Shown here piece by piece: positions 17,045-26,504 of a stretch of DNA of 64,000 nt; position 1 is the stretch's first letter, and each line of letters starts with the position of its first letter. The notes beneath the pieces were generated by a model, which saw only the letters and a program-made list of their open reading frames with translations, was not told the origin of the DNA and searched no databases. This DNA comes from Scytonema sp. UIC 10036 (GTDB lineage: Bacteria; Cyanobacteriota; Cyanobacteriia; Cyanobacteriales; Nostocaceae): assembly GCF_009725235.1 (NCBI RefSeq), contig NZ_WJFC01000055.1:3768-67767 (forward strand), read 5' to 3'. Both the position numbers and the translations under genes were made by a program.

Positions 17045-18322
17045 TTATTGTTTAGCACTGACTACAATACCTTTTTCAGCCAAAATTGGATGAACCAATT
17101 TCCTTAAAGCAGGTAACTGTCTGGCAAAATATATGGAACCTAAGATACAAACTATACCATCAATGATTAAAGTTGTAGGAGCACCAATTTGACGAGCTAA
17201 TGCACCTCCCACTAAATTTCCAAAGGGGATCGTGCCTAAAAATGACATCGTATATAAGCTCATGACTCGCCCACGCATATTTTCCCGAACAATTGTCTGT
17301 AATACTGTGTTGCTACTGGCAATTTGAATAATTGTTCCCAAACCAACAAACAGCATTGTTAGCAACGAAATTGGAAGTATGCGCGATAAGGCAAAGGCAA
17401 TTAAACCAATTCCTAAAACAGTGGGACCTAAAACAATCAGTTTCCCAAGCCCTACGACGGTTCTTCGTGTTGCTAAATAAATACCACCAGTTAACGCTCC
17501 TACTCCCGAACCTGCCATTAAGAAACCTAAAGTTTCTGCACCACCTTTTAGGATTTCTTCTGCAAAAACTGGGGCAAGAACAGTGTATTGCATTCCAAAA
17601 AAGCTGACTAAAGCTGATATTAATAGAATAGCTCGAATGGGTGGAAAACCAAAAGCATAAGCAAATCCTTCTTTGATTTCTACTATAGGATTGCTATGAG
17701 TTCCTGTCATTCTTGAAGGCTTAATTTTCATTGCCAGTAATGCTATAATGACTGCAATATAACTCAACCCATCAATGAGGAAACAGTAAGCAGAACCTAC
17801 TCTGGCAATAAGTAATCCCCCAATTGCAGGACCAATTAACCTCGCTCCATTAAACATGGTTGAGTTAATGGCAATAGCATTTGCTAAATCGTCTCTACGT
17901 TCCACTAACTCTGGTACAAATGCTTGTCTGGCTGGTGCATCAAAGGCATTAATAAATCCTTGAAACAAACTTAATGCAATGATATGCCAAATTTGGATAG
18001 TACCAGTAAATGCTAAGATTGCTAATGCCAAGGACTGTATCATTGCTAGTACTTGAGTACCAACAAGAGTGCGGTGACGGGAAAAGCGATCCACAAATAC
18101 CCCACCAAAAGGAGTTAGAAAAAAGCTCGGAATTTGACTGGTAAAGCCGATAACACCTAACATAAAAGCGGAGTTTGTTAGATCGTAAACCAGCCAAATT
18201 GTAGCTAGTTGAGTCATCCAAGAACCAATCAAAGAAATGCCTTGTCCGGTAAAAAATAATTGATAGTTTCTTGACCTTAATGCGGGTGGTAGTAATTTAC
18301 TTATGGGCGATCGCGTGTTCAT
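17045..18322 (-). CDS. MFS transporter, DHA3/EntS-like
   Basis: A 425-residue polytopic protein with 12 predicted helices. SKLLPPALRSRNYQLFFTGQ at the start, then SWMTQLATIWLVYDLTNSAF and GGVFVDRFSRHRTLV (motif A, G...DR..R) are typical of the EntS/enterobactin-exporter-like group annotated simply as MFS transporter. The substrate is unknown. It sits inside the MarR efflux cluster between the EmrA-like adaptor and the EmrB-like pump, so co-regulation is likely. Confidence 0.85.
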   Translation of the reverse strand: MNTRSPISKLLPPALRSRNYQLFFTGQGISLIGSWMTQLATIWLVYDLTNSAFMLGVIGFTSQIPSFFLTPFGGVFVDRFSRHRTLVGTQVLAMIQSLALAILAFTGTIQIWHIIALSLFQGFINAFDAPARQAFVPELVERRDDLANAIAINSTMFNGARLIGPAIGGLLIARVGSAYCFLIDGLSYIAVIIALLAMKIKPSRMTGTHSNPIVEIKEGFAYAFGFPPIRAILLISALVSFFGMQYTVLAPVFAEEILKGGAETLGFLMAGSGVGALTGGIYLATRRTVVGLGKLIVLGPTVLGIGLIAFALSRILPISLLTMLFVGLGTIIQIASSNTVLQTIVRENMRGRVMSLYTMSFLGTIPFGNLVGGALARQIGAPTTLIIDGIVCILGSIYFARQLPALRKLVHPILAEKGIVVSAKQ

Positions 18323-18456
18323 ACAAGGGTTGTTTTATACCTGTCATATATCTTCATAAATATCATCAGGCTCCAACCCTAACCCCTCTCTACAGGGAGA
18401 GATAAAGGATGAATGATGAATTGAAGCCTTCATAATTCATAATTCATAATTCATAA

Positions 18457-19944
18457 TTATTTCACAGCTACGCTAACATCTGCGGACATTCCAGGAGTAA
18501 TTCGTGCTTCATAGCCTTTTATACTCTCTCGGTCAAAAACAATTTTTACAGGAATGCGTTGCACGATTTTGGTAAAGTTACCTGTGGCGTTATCCGGTGG
18601 TAAAAGGGCAAATTGAGCGCCTGACGCTGGAGCAATACTGTCAACATGACCTACAAAAGTATGATGGGGAAATGCGTCTAGCTTAATTTCTACGGATTGT
18701 CCCGGCTTCATGTCTTCTAATTGGGTTTCTTTAAAGTTGGCAACAAGCCAATACTCGTTACTCACAATCGCCATGACTGGTGTGCCTGCTTGTATCCGAT
18801 TCCCAACTTCCACTGTTTTTCGTCCGATGTGTCCGCTGGCAGGAGCAGTGATGTTGGTATAAGAGAGCTGCAACTGTGCATCTTTCAAAGATGCTTCTGT
18901 TTGGGCTATGGCTGCTTTTGCGGCTTCATACTGGCTGCGGTTCACTGTTGTTTGTCGTCCACTCGCAGTTGCTTGTTGCAAGCCTCCCCTCGATGCTGCT
19001 AATTTTGCTTGGGCGCTGACAACACCTTCTTGTGCTTGTGCTAGTTGAGATTCTGCTTTGGCTACACCAACTCTTGCTGCTGCAAGTCGCGCTTGTGCTT
19101 GTTGCACTGCCTGAACAGCGGCACTCTTCTGTGCTGAAGCAACATCATAGGCTGCTTTGGCTGTATCTAATTGTTGGCGGGCAATTGCGCCTTGTTGATA
19201 TAGGGTGTTGTAACGGTTGTAGTCAGCTTGGGCTTTCTGTAAATTGGCATCTGCCTGTGCTACCTGTGCTTGGGCTGTGGGAACTCCTGCTTCTGCTACT
19301 TTGACTTCTGCTTGCGCCGCCGGAATCCCCGCTTGGGCTTCTTGCACTGCTGCAGTAGCTGTGGAAATTGCTGCTAATGCCCCACTCACATCTCCTTGCG
19401 CTTGAGTGGTTTTGGCTGTGGTTGTTTCTGAAGCGAGAGCAATGTTTGCTTGTGCTGCTTCTGCTTGACGGCGCGCATTTTGTAATGCTGCTTCTGCTTG
19501 CTGTACTTTACTCTCTATATCTCGCGGATCGAGTTTTACTAGTAATTGTCCCGGTTGCACTAGCTGGTTGTCATTTACCAGTACTTGGCTGACTGTTCCG
19601 GGAATACGACTGCTGACTTGGTGAATGTGCCCTGCGACTTGGGCGTTGTCTGTTTCTTGATGGCTGGATGCATACTGCCACCAACGATAACCAAAACCAC
19701 TCGCTGCGATCGCACCCACACCCAATGCTGTCAATATCAATCCCATTGGCTTCTTCCGCTTTGGGGTTTCTGGTAGTTGTGGTACTTCTGCCTCAGATGG
19801 AGTACTCACACTCTTTTCTGGAGCCAGTACCATCTCCTCATTTGCAGTTTTATTTGCGATCGCTACAGAGAGTGTTTCTATATCTTTGACTGGTTCTGGT
19901 TCTAAAACTACAGTTTTATGTCCGTTATTGTTTGTGAATTTCAT
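18457..19944 (-). CDS. HlyD/EmrA-family membrane-fusion adaptor
   Basis: A 495-residue protein with a cytosolic N-terminal tail of about 65 residues, one transmembrane helix (MGLILTALGVGAIAASGFGY) and a periplasmic body. A biotinyl-lipoyl half-domain (VSQVLVNDNQLVQPGQLL) precedes a very long Ala/Gln-rich coiled coil (about residues 135-340), then the second half-domain (LSYTNITAPASGHIGRKTV) and a beta-barrel ending AGTPVMAIVSNEYWLVANFK and beyond. The coiled coil is longer than in E. coli EmrA and repetitive. It bridges the EmrB-like pump to the outer envelope. A MarR-type palindrome lies about 47-60 bp upstream of its start. Confidence 0.9.
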   Translation of the reverse strand: MKFTNNNGHKTVVLEPEPVKDIETLSVAIANKTANEEMVLAPEKSVSTPSEAEVPQLPETPKRKKPMGLILTALGVGAIAASGFGYRWWQYASSHQETDNAQVAGHIHQVSSRIPGTVSQVLVNDNQLVQPGQLLVKLDPRDIESKVQQAEAALQNARRQAEAAQANIALASETTTAKTTQAQGDVSGALAAISTATAAVQEAQAGIPAAQAEVKVAEAGVPTAQAQVAQADANLQKAQADYNRYNTLYQQGAIARQQLDTAKAAYDVASAQKSAAVQAVQQAQARLAAARVGVAKAESQLAQAQEGVVSAQAKLAASRGGLQQATASGRQTTVNRSQYEAAKAAIAQTEASLKDAQLQLSYTNITAPASGHIGRKTVEVGNRIQAGTPVMAIVSNEYWLVANFKETQLEDMKPGQSVEIKLDAFPHHTFVGHVDSIAPASGAQFALLPPDNATGNFTKIVQRIPVKIVFDRESIKGYEARITPGMSADVSVAVK

Positions 19945-19990
19945 GATGACTAAATCCCTGGTATATCAAAAGTCAATTTGGAAAATTACT

Positions 19991-20004
19991 TAGTACACGT
20001 ACTA
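19991..20004. promoter_or_regulatory. Probable MarR operator upstream of the adaptor gene
   Basis: TAGTACACGTACTA is a 14-bp near-perfect palindrome in the gap between marR and the emrA-like gene. It matches TAGTATGCGTACTA at 20567-20580 in front of marR at 12 of 14 positions, with the arms TAGTA and TACTA and the central CG conserved. A weaker similar site (TTAGAATACGTAATATT) lies near 20025-20041. Confidence 0.65.
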
Positions 20005-20087
20005 TTTAGTTAGAGGTTAATTATTTAGAATACGTAATATTTTTTCAAGAAAACTTAGATATGGCATCACCCAATCAGGTGATTTTT

Positions 20088-20555
20088 CTATGAAAGATTG
20101 TCAATTGTCTTACTCAGTATTTGCGAAAATAGCTCGCGTTCGGCATAGGAAATACCGCGCATCGCTTGTTCGCGAATCTCAACTGCGATAGGTGGTAACA
20201 CAGTTTCAAGTTCCTTACCTGCGTCGGTTAACCAAATCCGCCAGATGCGGCGATCGCGAGAATCGCGTTCTCGACGAATCAATTTTCTTTCCTCCATTCT
20301 ATCAAGGACACCAGTTAAGGTACCGCCAACTTGTTGTAGTTTATCCCCTATACTAGATGTCGGTAAACCGTCCTCTTCCCACAAACAGCACAGAACAACC
20401 CAGTGAAAAGGTGTCAATCCAAACGGTTCTAGGCGTTCTGTAAACTTGCGAGCCAGGAGTTGTGAAAGAAGTTTAATGCGGTAGCCAGTCCCATAAGGAG
20501 CGCGAACTTGCTGCCAAGACGCCAAATCTTGAGAATTATGTGGCTTGGAAACCAT
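20088..20555 (-). CDS. MarR-family transcriptional regulator
   Basis: A 155-residue winged-helix regulator of usual length. The recognition region LEPFGLTPFHWVVLCCLWEE...TSSIGDKLQQVGGTLTGVLDRMEERKLIRRERDSRDRRIWRI contains the HTH and the wing with the conserved D.RD.R motif of MarR proteins. It heads the efflux cluster and is transcribed in the same direction. Matching palindromes lie 12 bp before its start and again before the adaptor gene, implying repression of both itself and the efflux genes, relieved by the exported compounds. The inducer is unknown. Confidence 0.9.
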   Translation of the reverse strand: MVSKPHNSQDLASWQQVRAPYGTGYRIKLLSQLLARKFTERLEPFGLTPFHWVVLCCLWEEDGLPTSSIGDKLQQVGGTLTGVLDRMEERKLIRRERDSRDRRIWRIWLTDAGKELETVLPPIAVEIREQAMRGISYAERELFSQILSKTIDNLS

Positions 20556-20566
20556 ATCTAATTATT

Positions 20567-20580
20567 TAGTATGCGTACTA
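20567..20580. promoter_or_regulatory. Probable MarR operator upstream of marR
   Basis: TAGTATGCGTACTA, with arms TAGTA/TACTA, lies 12 bp upstream of the marR start and is the partner of the site at 19991-20004. Flanking TTATT and TTATT also agree in part. Autoregulation is inferred. Confidence 0.65.
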
Positions 20581-20631
20581 TTATTATGCCATACGATCGC
20601 TGGAAAGGATAAAGGATGAAATTTTAATCCT

Positions 20632-21546
20632 CTATCCTTTCCCACTACGTTTGTCAATCATATCAGCTAGTAAAGCAAACATACCCAATTGAGTAGCAGC
20701 AACAAAGAGAATCAAAGTACGCTCGGTTAAATCGCGTCTAATAAAGATATCTTGACACAGAGTCATCAGAAAACCAGCGAAAAATAACCCAGCGACAGGG
20801 AGAAAGACGCGTAAAGGGGCAAAATACACTCCTACGCGCAGAATAAGTTGCACAAAACGTAAAGTATCCTGAATGGGTTTAATCTTGCTTTTACCTACCC
20901 GATGATGGTAGTCAATAGGGACATACTGAACAATGTAGTGATTGGTGAGCATTGCTAATGTAATAGTGGTGGTAAAGCTGAAGGTATCAGGTAAGATATT
21001 TAAAAATTCCTCAACGATGCTTTTACGGAACACCCTTAACCCACTATTCAAGTCTGGAATGCTCGTCATAGAAATCCATTCTGCAAAACGGACTAAAAAC
21101 CACTTAGGTATTTTGCGGAGTTTTGAGTAAGTGACATTATTCCCTATTCTAGCTCCAACAACCATATCAGCCTGGTTGGTAAGAGCCACTAGTTCTGGAA
21201 TCCGTTCGTTAGGATAAGTTCCATCAGCATCAGTAATGACAATCAGAGGATACTTAGCTTGGCGAATTCCTGATTTTAGAGCAGCACCATATCCCCGATT
21301 TCTGATATGTTCTATTACACGAATGTCACTGTGGGAGCTTAAAATATCACCAGTCTCATCTGTAGAGCCATCGTTAACTACTATAATTTCGTACTGACAG
21401 TTAGCTGAGTTAAGGGTACGGTGCAAATTACTTAATGTGGCTGCAATGCTTTTTTCTTCGTTATACACAGGCAGAACAAGCGAAAAAGCTGGACATACAG
21501 ATGGTATAAATTGAGAATCTTTACCTGTTCGCGTGTCTGACTGCAT
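20632..21546 (-). CDS. Family 2 glycosyltransferase, DPM1-like, with C-terminal membrane helices
   Basis: A 304-residue protein. FSLVLPVYNEEKSIAATLSN opens the GT-A fold, IIVVNDGSTDETGDIL binds the nucleotide, and VITDADGTYPNERIPEL holds the DxD-type metal site; SGLRVFRKSIVEEFL follows. Two C-terminal hydrophobic segments (VFLPVAGLFFAGFLMTLC and LILFVAATQLGMFALLADMI) anchor it. This is the polyprenyl-phosphate sugar transferase arrangement, making a lipid-linked sugar donor on the cytosolic face. The polytopic protein encoded divergently next door could be the GT-C enzyme using that donor, an inference from location only. Confidence 0.85.
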   Translation of the reverse strand: MQSDTRTGKDSQFIPSVCPAFSLVLPVYNEEKSIAATLSNLHRTLNSANCQYEIIVVNDGSTDETGDILSSHSDIRVIEHIRNRGYGAALKSGIRQAKYPLIVITDADGTYPNERIPELVALTNQADMVVGARIGNNVTYSKLRKIPKWFLVRFAEWISMTSIPDLNSGLRVFRKSIVEEFLNILPDTFSFTTTITLAMLTNHYIVQYVPIDYHHRVGKSKIKPIQDTLRFVQLILRVGVYFAPLRVFLPVAGLFFAGFLMTLCQDIFIRRDLTERTLILFVAATQLGMFALLADMIDKRSGKG

Positions 21547-21611
21547 GATAATTTCTGAAAAGCTATATGATATTACAAGTCAATTATATATGTCTATTTA
21601 TTTAACAAAAA

Positions 21612-23363
21612 ATGGCAGCGACTGAAACATATCATTCCTTGAGCGCTTTAACTAAAAAAACGAAAAGTTATACAATTTTTTGGTTGACTCTAAGTATAGC
21701 TGTGGCTACTATTTATAGTGCGATCGCTATACTACCAACCTTTCAACATCAATATATCATTCAAGATGACGCCCGACAACATATTTTTTGGATGCAACGG
21801 TTTGTAGATAACCAATTGTTTCCAAAAGATTTAATAGCCGATTACTTTGAATCTATTGCACCACCGGGCTACAAAGCTTTTTATCAAATACTGGCAATAG
21901 CAGGAATTAATCCAATCTTAGCAAGTAAGATTTTACCAGTCTTGTTAGATGTTATGACAACTGTGTATTGCTTTGGTGTTTGTGTAGAAATTTTGCCAAT
22001 ACCAGTTACAGGCTTTATCGGTACGGTAATACTGAATCAGGGTTTATGGCTGGGAGACGATATCATTTCAGCAACATCTAGAGCTTTTCTGTATCCTTTT
22101 TTCTTTGCATTTACTTACTATCTACTCAAACGTTCTTTATTTCCATGCCTTGTATTCTTAGCACTGCTGGGATTATTCTACCCTGGATTTGTGCTGATAT
22201 CTGTTGGCATTTTGATTTTGCAAATTTTTAAGTTTCAAAATGGGTTACCACGATTATCTGGGGAACGTAGCAATTATTGGTTTTGTGGATTGGGGATAGT
22301 GGTTGGGTTCGGAAGCCTCCTCCCTTATTTTTTAGACGCTTCGCAATTTGGTCCCTTAATGACTGTGAAAGAGGCTAGAACATTACCCGAGTTTCTCTCA
22401 TCTGGGAGAATGAGCTTTTTTCATGATGACAATCCATGGCGATTTTGGTTCGGTGCAAGCCGTGCTGGGCTGAGAATATCGTTTAATCCACCGATAGTTT
22501 TTCTGGGACTCTTTTTACCTCTATTACTGCGATTGAAAACTCGTTTCCCACTGGTTCAACAGGTACGAGGGAATGTTTCTACACTGATTCATCTAATAAT
22601 TACTTCCTTATTTTTGTTTTTTGCAGCTCATATTCTGCTGTTCAAGCTATATCTTCCAAGCCGATTTACAGTGCATAGTTCTAAAATTGTTCTAGCTTTA
22701 GCCACTGCGATCGCACTCACGCTAATATTAGATGCCATTCTTAACACAAGTCGAAAACGCAAATTTTTAGCAATTTCAACAACACTCATAATTGGGATAT
22801 TCATTGTTTTCTACCCCAATATTTTTTGGAAAAAAAGTTTTCCAATTAATAGTTATATAGTAGGTCAAAAAACTGGTTTATATGAATTTCTTCAACAATA
22901 TCCCAAAGATACACTCATAGCGTCTTTGGTAGGAGAAGCTAATAACATACCTAGTTTTGCTCAACGTCCTATTTTAGTTGGTAATGAATATGCGATCGCT
23001 TACCATGTTGGTTATTATCGCCAGATTCGCCAACGACTAGCTGATTTAATTCGCGCTCATTATAGTTCCGAGCTAGCAGATACACAAAATTTAATTCAAA
23101 AATATGGTGTTGATTTCTTCTTAATAGAAAAAAGAGTATTTGCTCCCGAATATATCACAAAAACAAAATGGTTGCGACAATATCTATCACCAAAATTGCC
23201 AGATGATATGCTAGCAAAATTGATGAGAGAAACCCTCGATAGTTTGCAAAAAGGAACAGTTCCCGCTTTATCCAAAGTTGTACAAGATTGTACTGCATTT
23301 AGTGCTGGAGAATCGATATTGTTAGATGCTAGATGTATTGCGAAAAAAACTAACCTTAATTAA
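21612..23363 (+). CDS. Large polytopic membrane protein, possible GT-C-type enzyme
   Basis: A 583-residue protein with about ten hydrophobic helices. After the first helix, QHQYIIQDDARQHIFWMQRF places acidic residues in the first periplasmic loop, as in GT-C glycosyltransferases that use lipid-linked sugars. Helices follow through FLYPFFFAFTYYLLKRSLFP, LVFLALLGLFYPGFVLI and LTLILDAIL, and the C-terminal 150 residues are soluble. I do not recognise a named family. It is transcribed divergently from the GT2 gene, 65 bp apart, consistent with a common glycosylation pathway. Confidence is high that it is a real gene and low for the function. Confidence 0.65.
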   Translation: MAATETYHSLSALTKKTKSYTIFWLTLSIAVATIYSAIAILPTFQHQYIIQDDARQHIFWMQRFVDNQLFPKDLIADYFESIAPPGYKAFYQILAIAGINPILASKILPVLLDVMTTVYCFGVCVEILPIPVTGFIGTVILNQGLWLGDDIISATSRAFLYPFFFAFTYYLLKRSLFPCLVFLALLGLFYPGFVLISVGILILQIFKFQNGLPRLSGERSNYWFCGLGIVVGFGSLLPYFLDASQFGPLMTVKEARTLPEFLSSGRMSFFHDDNPWRFWFGASRAGLRISFNPPIVFLGLFLPLLLRLKTRFPLVQQVRGNVSTLIHLIITSLFLFFAAHILLFKLYLPSRFTVHSSKIVLALATAIALTLILDAILNTSRKRKFLAISTTLIIGIFIVFYPNIFWKKSFPINSYIVGQKTGLYEFLQQYPKDTLIASLVGEANNIPSFAQRPILVGNEYAIAYHVGYYRQIRQRLADLIRAHYSSELADTQNLIQKYGVDFFLIEKRVFAPEYITKTKWLRQYLSPKLPDDMLAKLMRETLDSLQKGTVPALSKVVQDCTAFSAGESILLDARCIAKKTNLN

Positions 23364-23441
23364 TACCAAAACCTTCTTACATTGGAAATGCTACAGTGTA
23401 TACATAAATACGAGGAATTTGCGGTAAAAATATGAAAACAC

Positions 23442-23516
23442 GTAAGTTGGGTTGAGGAACGAAACCCAACATTTACAGGAATTGGTTGGGTTTCACGATT
23501 TTACAACCCAACCTAC
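23442..23516. repeat. Palindromic dispersed repeat, copy 2
   Basis: GTAAGTTGGGTTGAGG...CAACCCAACCTAC with inner GAAACCCAACA and TTGGGTTTC matches the element at 13350-13424, with a more diverged right inner part. No gene is visible in the rest of 23364-23912. Confidence 0.75.
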
Positions 23517-23912
23517 AAAAATTCGAGACCCCTTGCAGTATCGATGGTTGACCAGCAAATTTAAAATTTTGGTGTGGTGTTTCGTCACCCTTTATTCATC
23601 CGCCAGTAGCTTAACCTTCAACTGAATTCTGGCGACTGACTCCTGAATTCTTTCATGTTAAATCTGGTGATATCCAAAATTCTTCTGCTGTTTAATAAGC
23701 TTTTTGATAAAGCAGCTGAATTGTGTTTAGCTTGAATCGTCCTATAGAAGATTTGAATTTTAAAAATTAAAAGAAAAATTTTGTTGATTCACACTAGAAT
23801 CCCCTAGAGTTAGATTCTACTTGTTCAGTTCATGAGAGCTAACCAAATGCTTTCTTAACAAGTTAACCCAACACTAGATTTTCCCAAGCAAATATCATTT
23901 AGTAAAAGCAAA

Positions 23913-24870
23913 ATGACTGAAGTCAGAGCGAATTATGATAAATCCTGGAAAGAAGCTTTAAACGAATATTTTGAAAACTTCTTATCCTTTTTCTTTCCCG
24001 AAGTACACAGAGCAATTGATTGGACGCAAACCCCTGAATCTCTTGATAAAGAACTTCAAAATATTACTGCTTCAGCAGAAACGGGAGATGGAGTGGCTGA
24101 TAAACTTTACAAAGTTGCGTTGTTAGACAAAAAAGAAGCTTGGATTTTAATCCATGTTGAGGTGCAAAGCTATTATGATGTCAACTTGGAAAAGCGAATC
24201 TACACTTATAATTACCGCGCTGCCGAACTTTACGATAAATTTGTTGTGAGTCTGGCGGTTTTAGGTGACACTATTCCTACATAGCGACCTAACCGATATG
24301 CGAAATCTGTTTTAGATTGTTCATTGAGTTTCACATTTCCTACTGTCAAGCTCATGGATTACGAACAGAGTTGGCATGAGTTAGAATCAAATAGTAACCC
24401 ATTTGCCATCATTACGATGGCGCACCTAAAAACTAAAGCAACGACTAGTGATTTAACCCAACGGGAAGAATGTCCATTGGCATTTAATTCGCGGACTTTA
24501 TGAACGGGGTTTAACAAAACAACAAATTGTTAAACTCTTTGACATAATTGATACGATGATGACATTGCCTCAACAGCTACAACAAAGATTAGCGATCAAA
24601 ATCAATCGTTTTGAGGAGGAAAGGAAAATGACTTTGGTTAGCCCAACTGTACAATTGGCTAGAGAAGAAGGCGAAATAATAGGTGAGCAGAAAGTCATTA
24701 TACGACTACTCAATCGTCGTCTTGGTGAGATTGAAGCCCGATTAATTGAACAAATTCGTAAATTACCTGTCCAACAGTTAGAAGAATTAGCAGAAGCATT
24801 ACTGGATTTTTCGACTGTAGCTGATTTAGAACAATGGTTACGAGATAGATCTAATGCTGTAGAAGCATAA
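23913..24870 (+). pseudogene. Rpn/DUF4351-type nuclease gene, broken by a stop and a frameshift
   Basis: The N-terminal 123 residues (DKSWKEALNEYFENFLSFFF...ILIHVEVQSYYD...KRIYTYNYRAAELYD) match cyanobacterial Rpn-like PD-(D/E)XK proteins often labelled transposase. A TAG at 24282 sits where TGG (Trp of WRPN) is expected; reading through it continues in frame (SFTFPTVKLMDYEQSW) to about 24460, where a frame shift precedes HLIRGLYERGLTKQQI. The final part carries the DUF4351 tail (LLNRRLGEIEARLIEQIRKL). Two lesions make it a pseudogene. Confidence 0.8.
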
Positions 24871-24947
24871 AAAAGTTAATAACTTGATACTAGGGGAGTG
24901 ATGGGAATTTTGTTTCTTTTCTCCCCACTGCTTGGGTTTATAGGAAT

Positions 24948-25235
24948 TTAAATTAAATTCAAAAATTGAACTGTTCTGGAGATGTCTAACAAATAATTCC
25001 CAGTCATTTCTAGAGAATACACAAATGGCAGGCTTACGTGAAACTTACTTAGGCGATAATCTGGTAACCGCGACCAGATGAAGCGCTCGGTATCTGGAGC
25101 TTTCCAAAATTCAAGATTATTCATCTGAGCGATCGCATTCCTGAAAGTTGCATAACTCACATCTTGCACCATTACCTTATTGCAAAAATCAAAGCCCAAA
25201 AAGCTGATTATTTCGTAGGTAGGGCTATGCCGCAC
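24948..25235 (-). CDS. Doubtful small hypothetical protein, 95 residues
   Basis: An open frame starting MRHSPTYEIISFLGFDF with a plausible helical middle (SYATFRNAIAQMNNLEFW). No family is recognised, no clear ribosome site, and it stands alone between a pseudogene and a gap. It may be a fragment of a longer lost gene. Confidence 0.25.
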   Translation of the reverse strand: MRHSPTYEIISFLGFDFCNKVMVQDVSYATFRNAIAQMNNLEFWKAPDTERFIWSRLPDYRLSKFHVSLPFVYSLEMTGNYLLDISRTVQFLNLI

Positions 25236-25667
25236 ACTCCCTTATTGAGAAGGTGCAAGATATCAGATAACCAACACTATCGCCTTCAATCTTTAACTTG
25301 AAGTTGTCAGAAATAATCTGACAATCATGGTGAAACTGCAAACCGTATTTGAGAGTGTGATTAATTTGTTATGAGAGGCAAGATAGACTGAAAGTATTGC
25401 AACATATGCTTCTCAGATATCGTTTCCTATGAAATCATCTAGACCTAGCTTACGCTCATCTGCCCAAAGTTACCACAAGGGTGGAACGAAAGAACGGGTA
25501 CACATCTTAACTTGGTCGCTTCGCCGTATTTTGGTTTTCTTCCCGCTCCCGATCTGGCTCCGCCTCTAGGCATGGCTTCTACCAACCTTTTTAGAATTCG
25601 CTGTACAAATTCTAAAAGCGCATTATGAAGCGTAAAAATACATTTTTTACAAGCGCTGATTTTGAGA
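25236..25667. other. Gene-free stretch with two hairpins
   Basis: TTGTCAGA/TCTGACAA (about 25303-25323) and a perfect 10-bp hairpin TTTTAGAATT/AATTCTAAAA (25589-25617) are the only structures I see. The latter could serve as a bidirectional terminator for the tacT gene, which ends at 25668. Confidence 0.4.
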
Positions 25668-26153
25668 TTATATTATGACTTTCTTGATAGACAGAATAAG
25701 CGTCATGGGTTGCGTGGGCGAAGGAGAAAACCCGTAATGCTGGTAGAATTGCTTAGCTTCTTCCGATATGGCATGTACTACTATTCCACGAATGCCTAGT
25801 ATCTCTGCTGCCTGCATTGTACGAAGCACCGCATCCTGTAGTAACGCCGCGCCTAACCCCTGCCCTTTCCATGAGGTATCTACTCCAAGCCTTCCAAGAA
25901 TGGCTACGGGTATGGGGTCGGGCATATTCCGTCTTATAGGCGATGGCGCGTGTGAGAGCGCCAATGCGCCAGAGGAAAGGCAATAGTAAGCAATCACTTT
26001 TTCCCCATCCGTTACAACATAGGTACGTGATGCATTGTTCTTCTGATTGGCAACAGCGCGGCGTTTTAACCAGTCATTCAGGCTGGCTACTCCGCAATCA
26101 AAGTCATCCAATACGTGAGTATCCGCAAGAGGTACAGGGGCTTGAAGGGTCAT
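25668..26153 (-). CDS. GNAT-family toxin of a DUF1778/GNAT toxin-antitoxin pair (TacT-like)
   Basis: A 161-residue GNAT acetyltransferase. It starts MTLQAPVPLADTHVLDDFDC, includes ASLNDWLKRRAVANQKNNAS (the usual TacT/AtaT signature), the acetyl-CoA loop VDTSWKGQGLGAALLQDAV and the closing AKQFYQHYGFSPSP. TacT-type toxins acetylate the amino acid on charged tRNAs and stop translation. The ATG directly follows the TAG of the antitoxin gene, an operon with coupled translation. Base composition is somewhat more GC-rich than neighbours, which suggests transfer from outside. Confidence 0.9.
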   Translation of the reverse strand: MTLQAPVPLADTHVLDDFDCGVASLNDWLKRRAVANQKNNASRTYVVTDGEKVIAYYCLSSGALALSHAPSPIRRNMPDPIPVAILGRLGVDTSWKGQGLGAALLQDAVLRTMQAAEILGIRGIVVHAISEEAKQFYQHYGFSPSPTQPMTLILSIKKVII

Positions 26154-26435
26154 CTATCCCCACGGCTTCTTAACATTCATCAAGCGTTCAAACCCTTCAT
26201 TGCAGGGCGGGCTATCCAGAACATTCAGAAAATGCTGATAGGTTTCTTCGTCCACTCGCACAAAGGTCTGGTCAAGCAGCGTATCTTCCGCCGCTCGCCG
26301 CGCAGCATCAATCATAAAGTCTGAACGTGATTTGCTTTGCGCTTTTGCTGCTCGGTCAATAAGCGTCCGCACATCCTTACGGATACGCAGATTGACGGCG
26401 CAAGTAGGAATATCAGGGTTGCTCTGGGGCTGCAT
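26154..26435 (-). CDS. DUF1778 ribbon-helix-helix antitoxin (TacA-like)
   Basis: A 93-residue protein from the ATG at 26435 (MQPQSNPDIPTC). The N-terminal part TCAVNLRIRKDVRTLIDRAA is a ribbon-helix-helix DNA-binding unit, QSKSRSDFMIDAARRAAEDT completes it, and the C-terminal tail (FLNVLDSPPCNEGFERLMN) is the toxin-neutralising segment typical of DUF1778 proteins. It represses the operon together with the toxin. A longer reading from 26465 adds an unlikely leader. Paired with tacT immediately downstream. Confidence 0.9.
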   Translation of the reverse strand: MQPQSNPDIPTCAVNLRIRKDVRTLIDRAAKAQSKSRSDFMIDAARRAAEDTLLDQTFVRVDEETYQHFLNVLDSPPCNEGFERLMNVKKPWG

Positions 26436-26504
26436 AATGTCCTCCTTTGTCTTGTACCTTAGCATAGGACTGCCAGATACACAATGTGTATCTTTATTAT
26501 AAGA

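Noticed and set aside
18721..19889. Several rightward frames opposite the EmrA-like gene
   Set aside because: Antisense shadows of the Ala/Gln-rich coiled coil; Leu/Cys-rich with no protein-like pattern.
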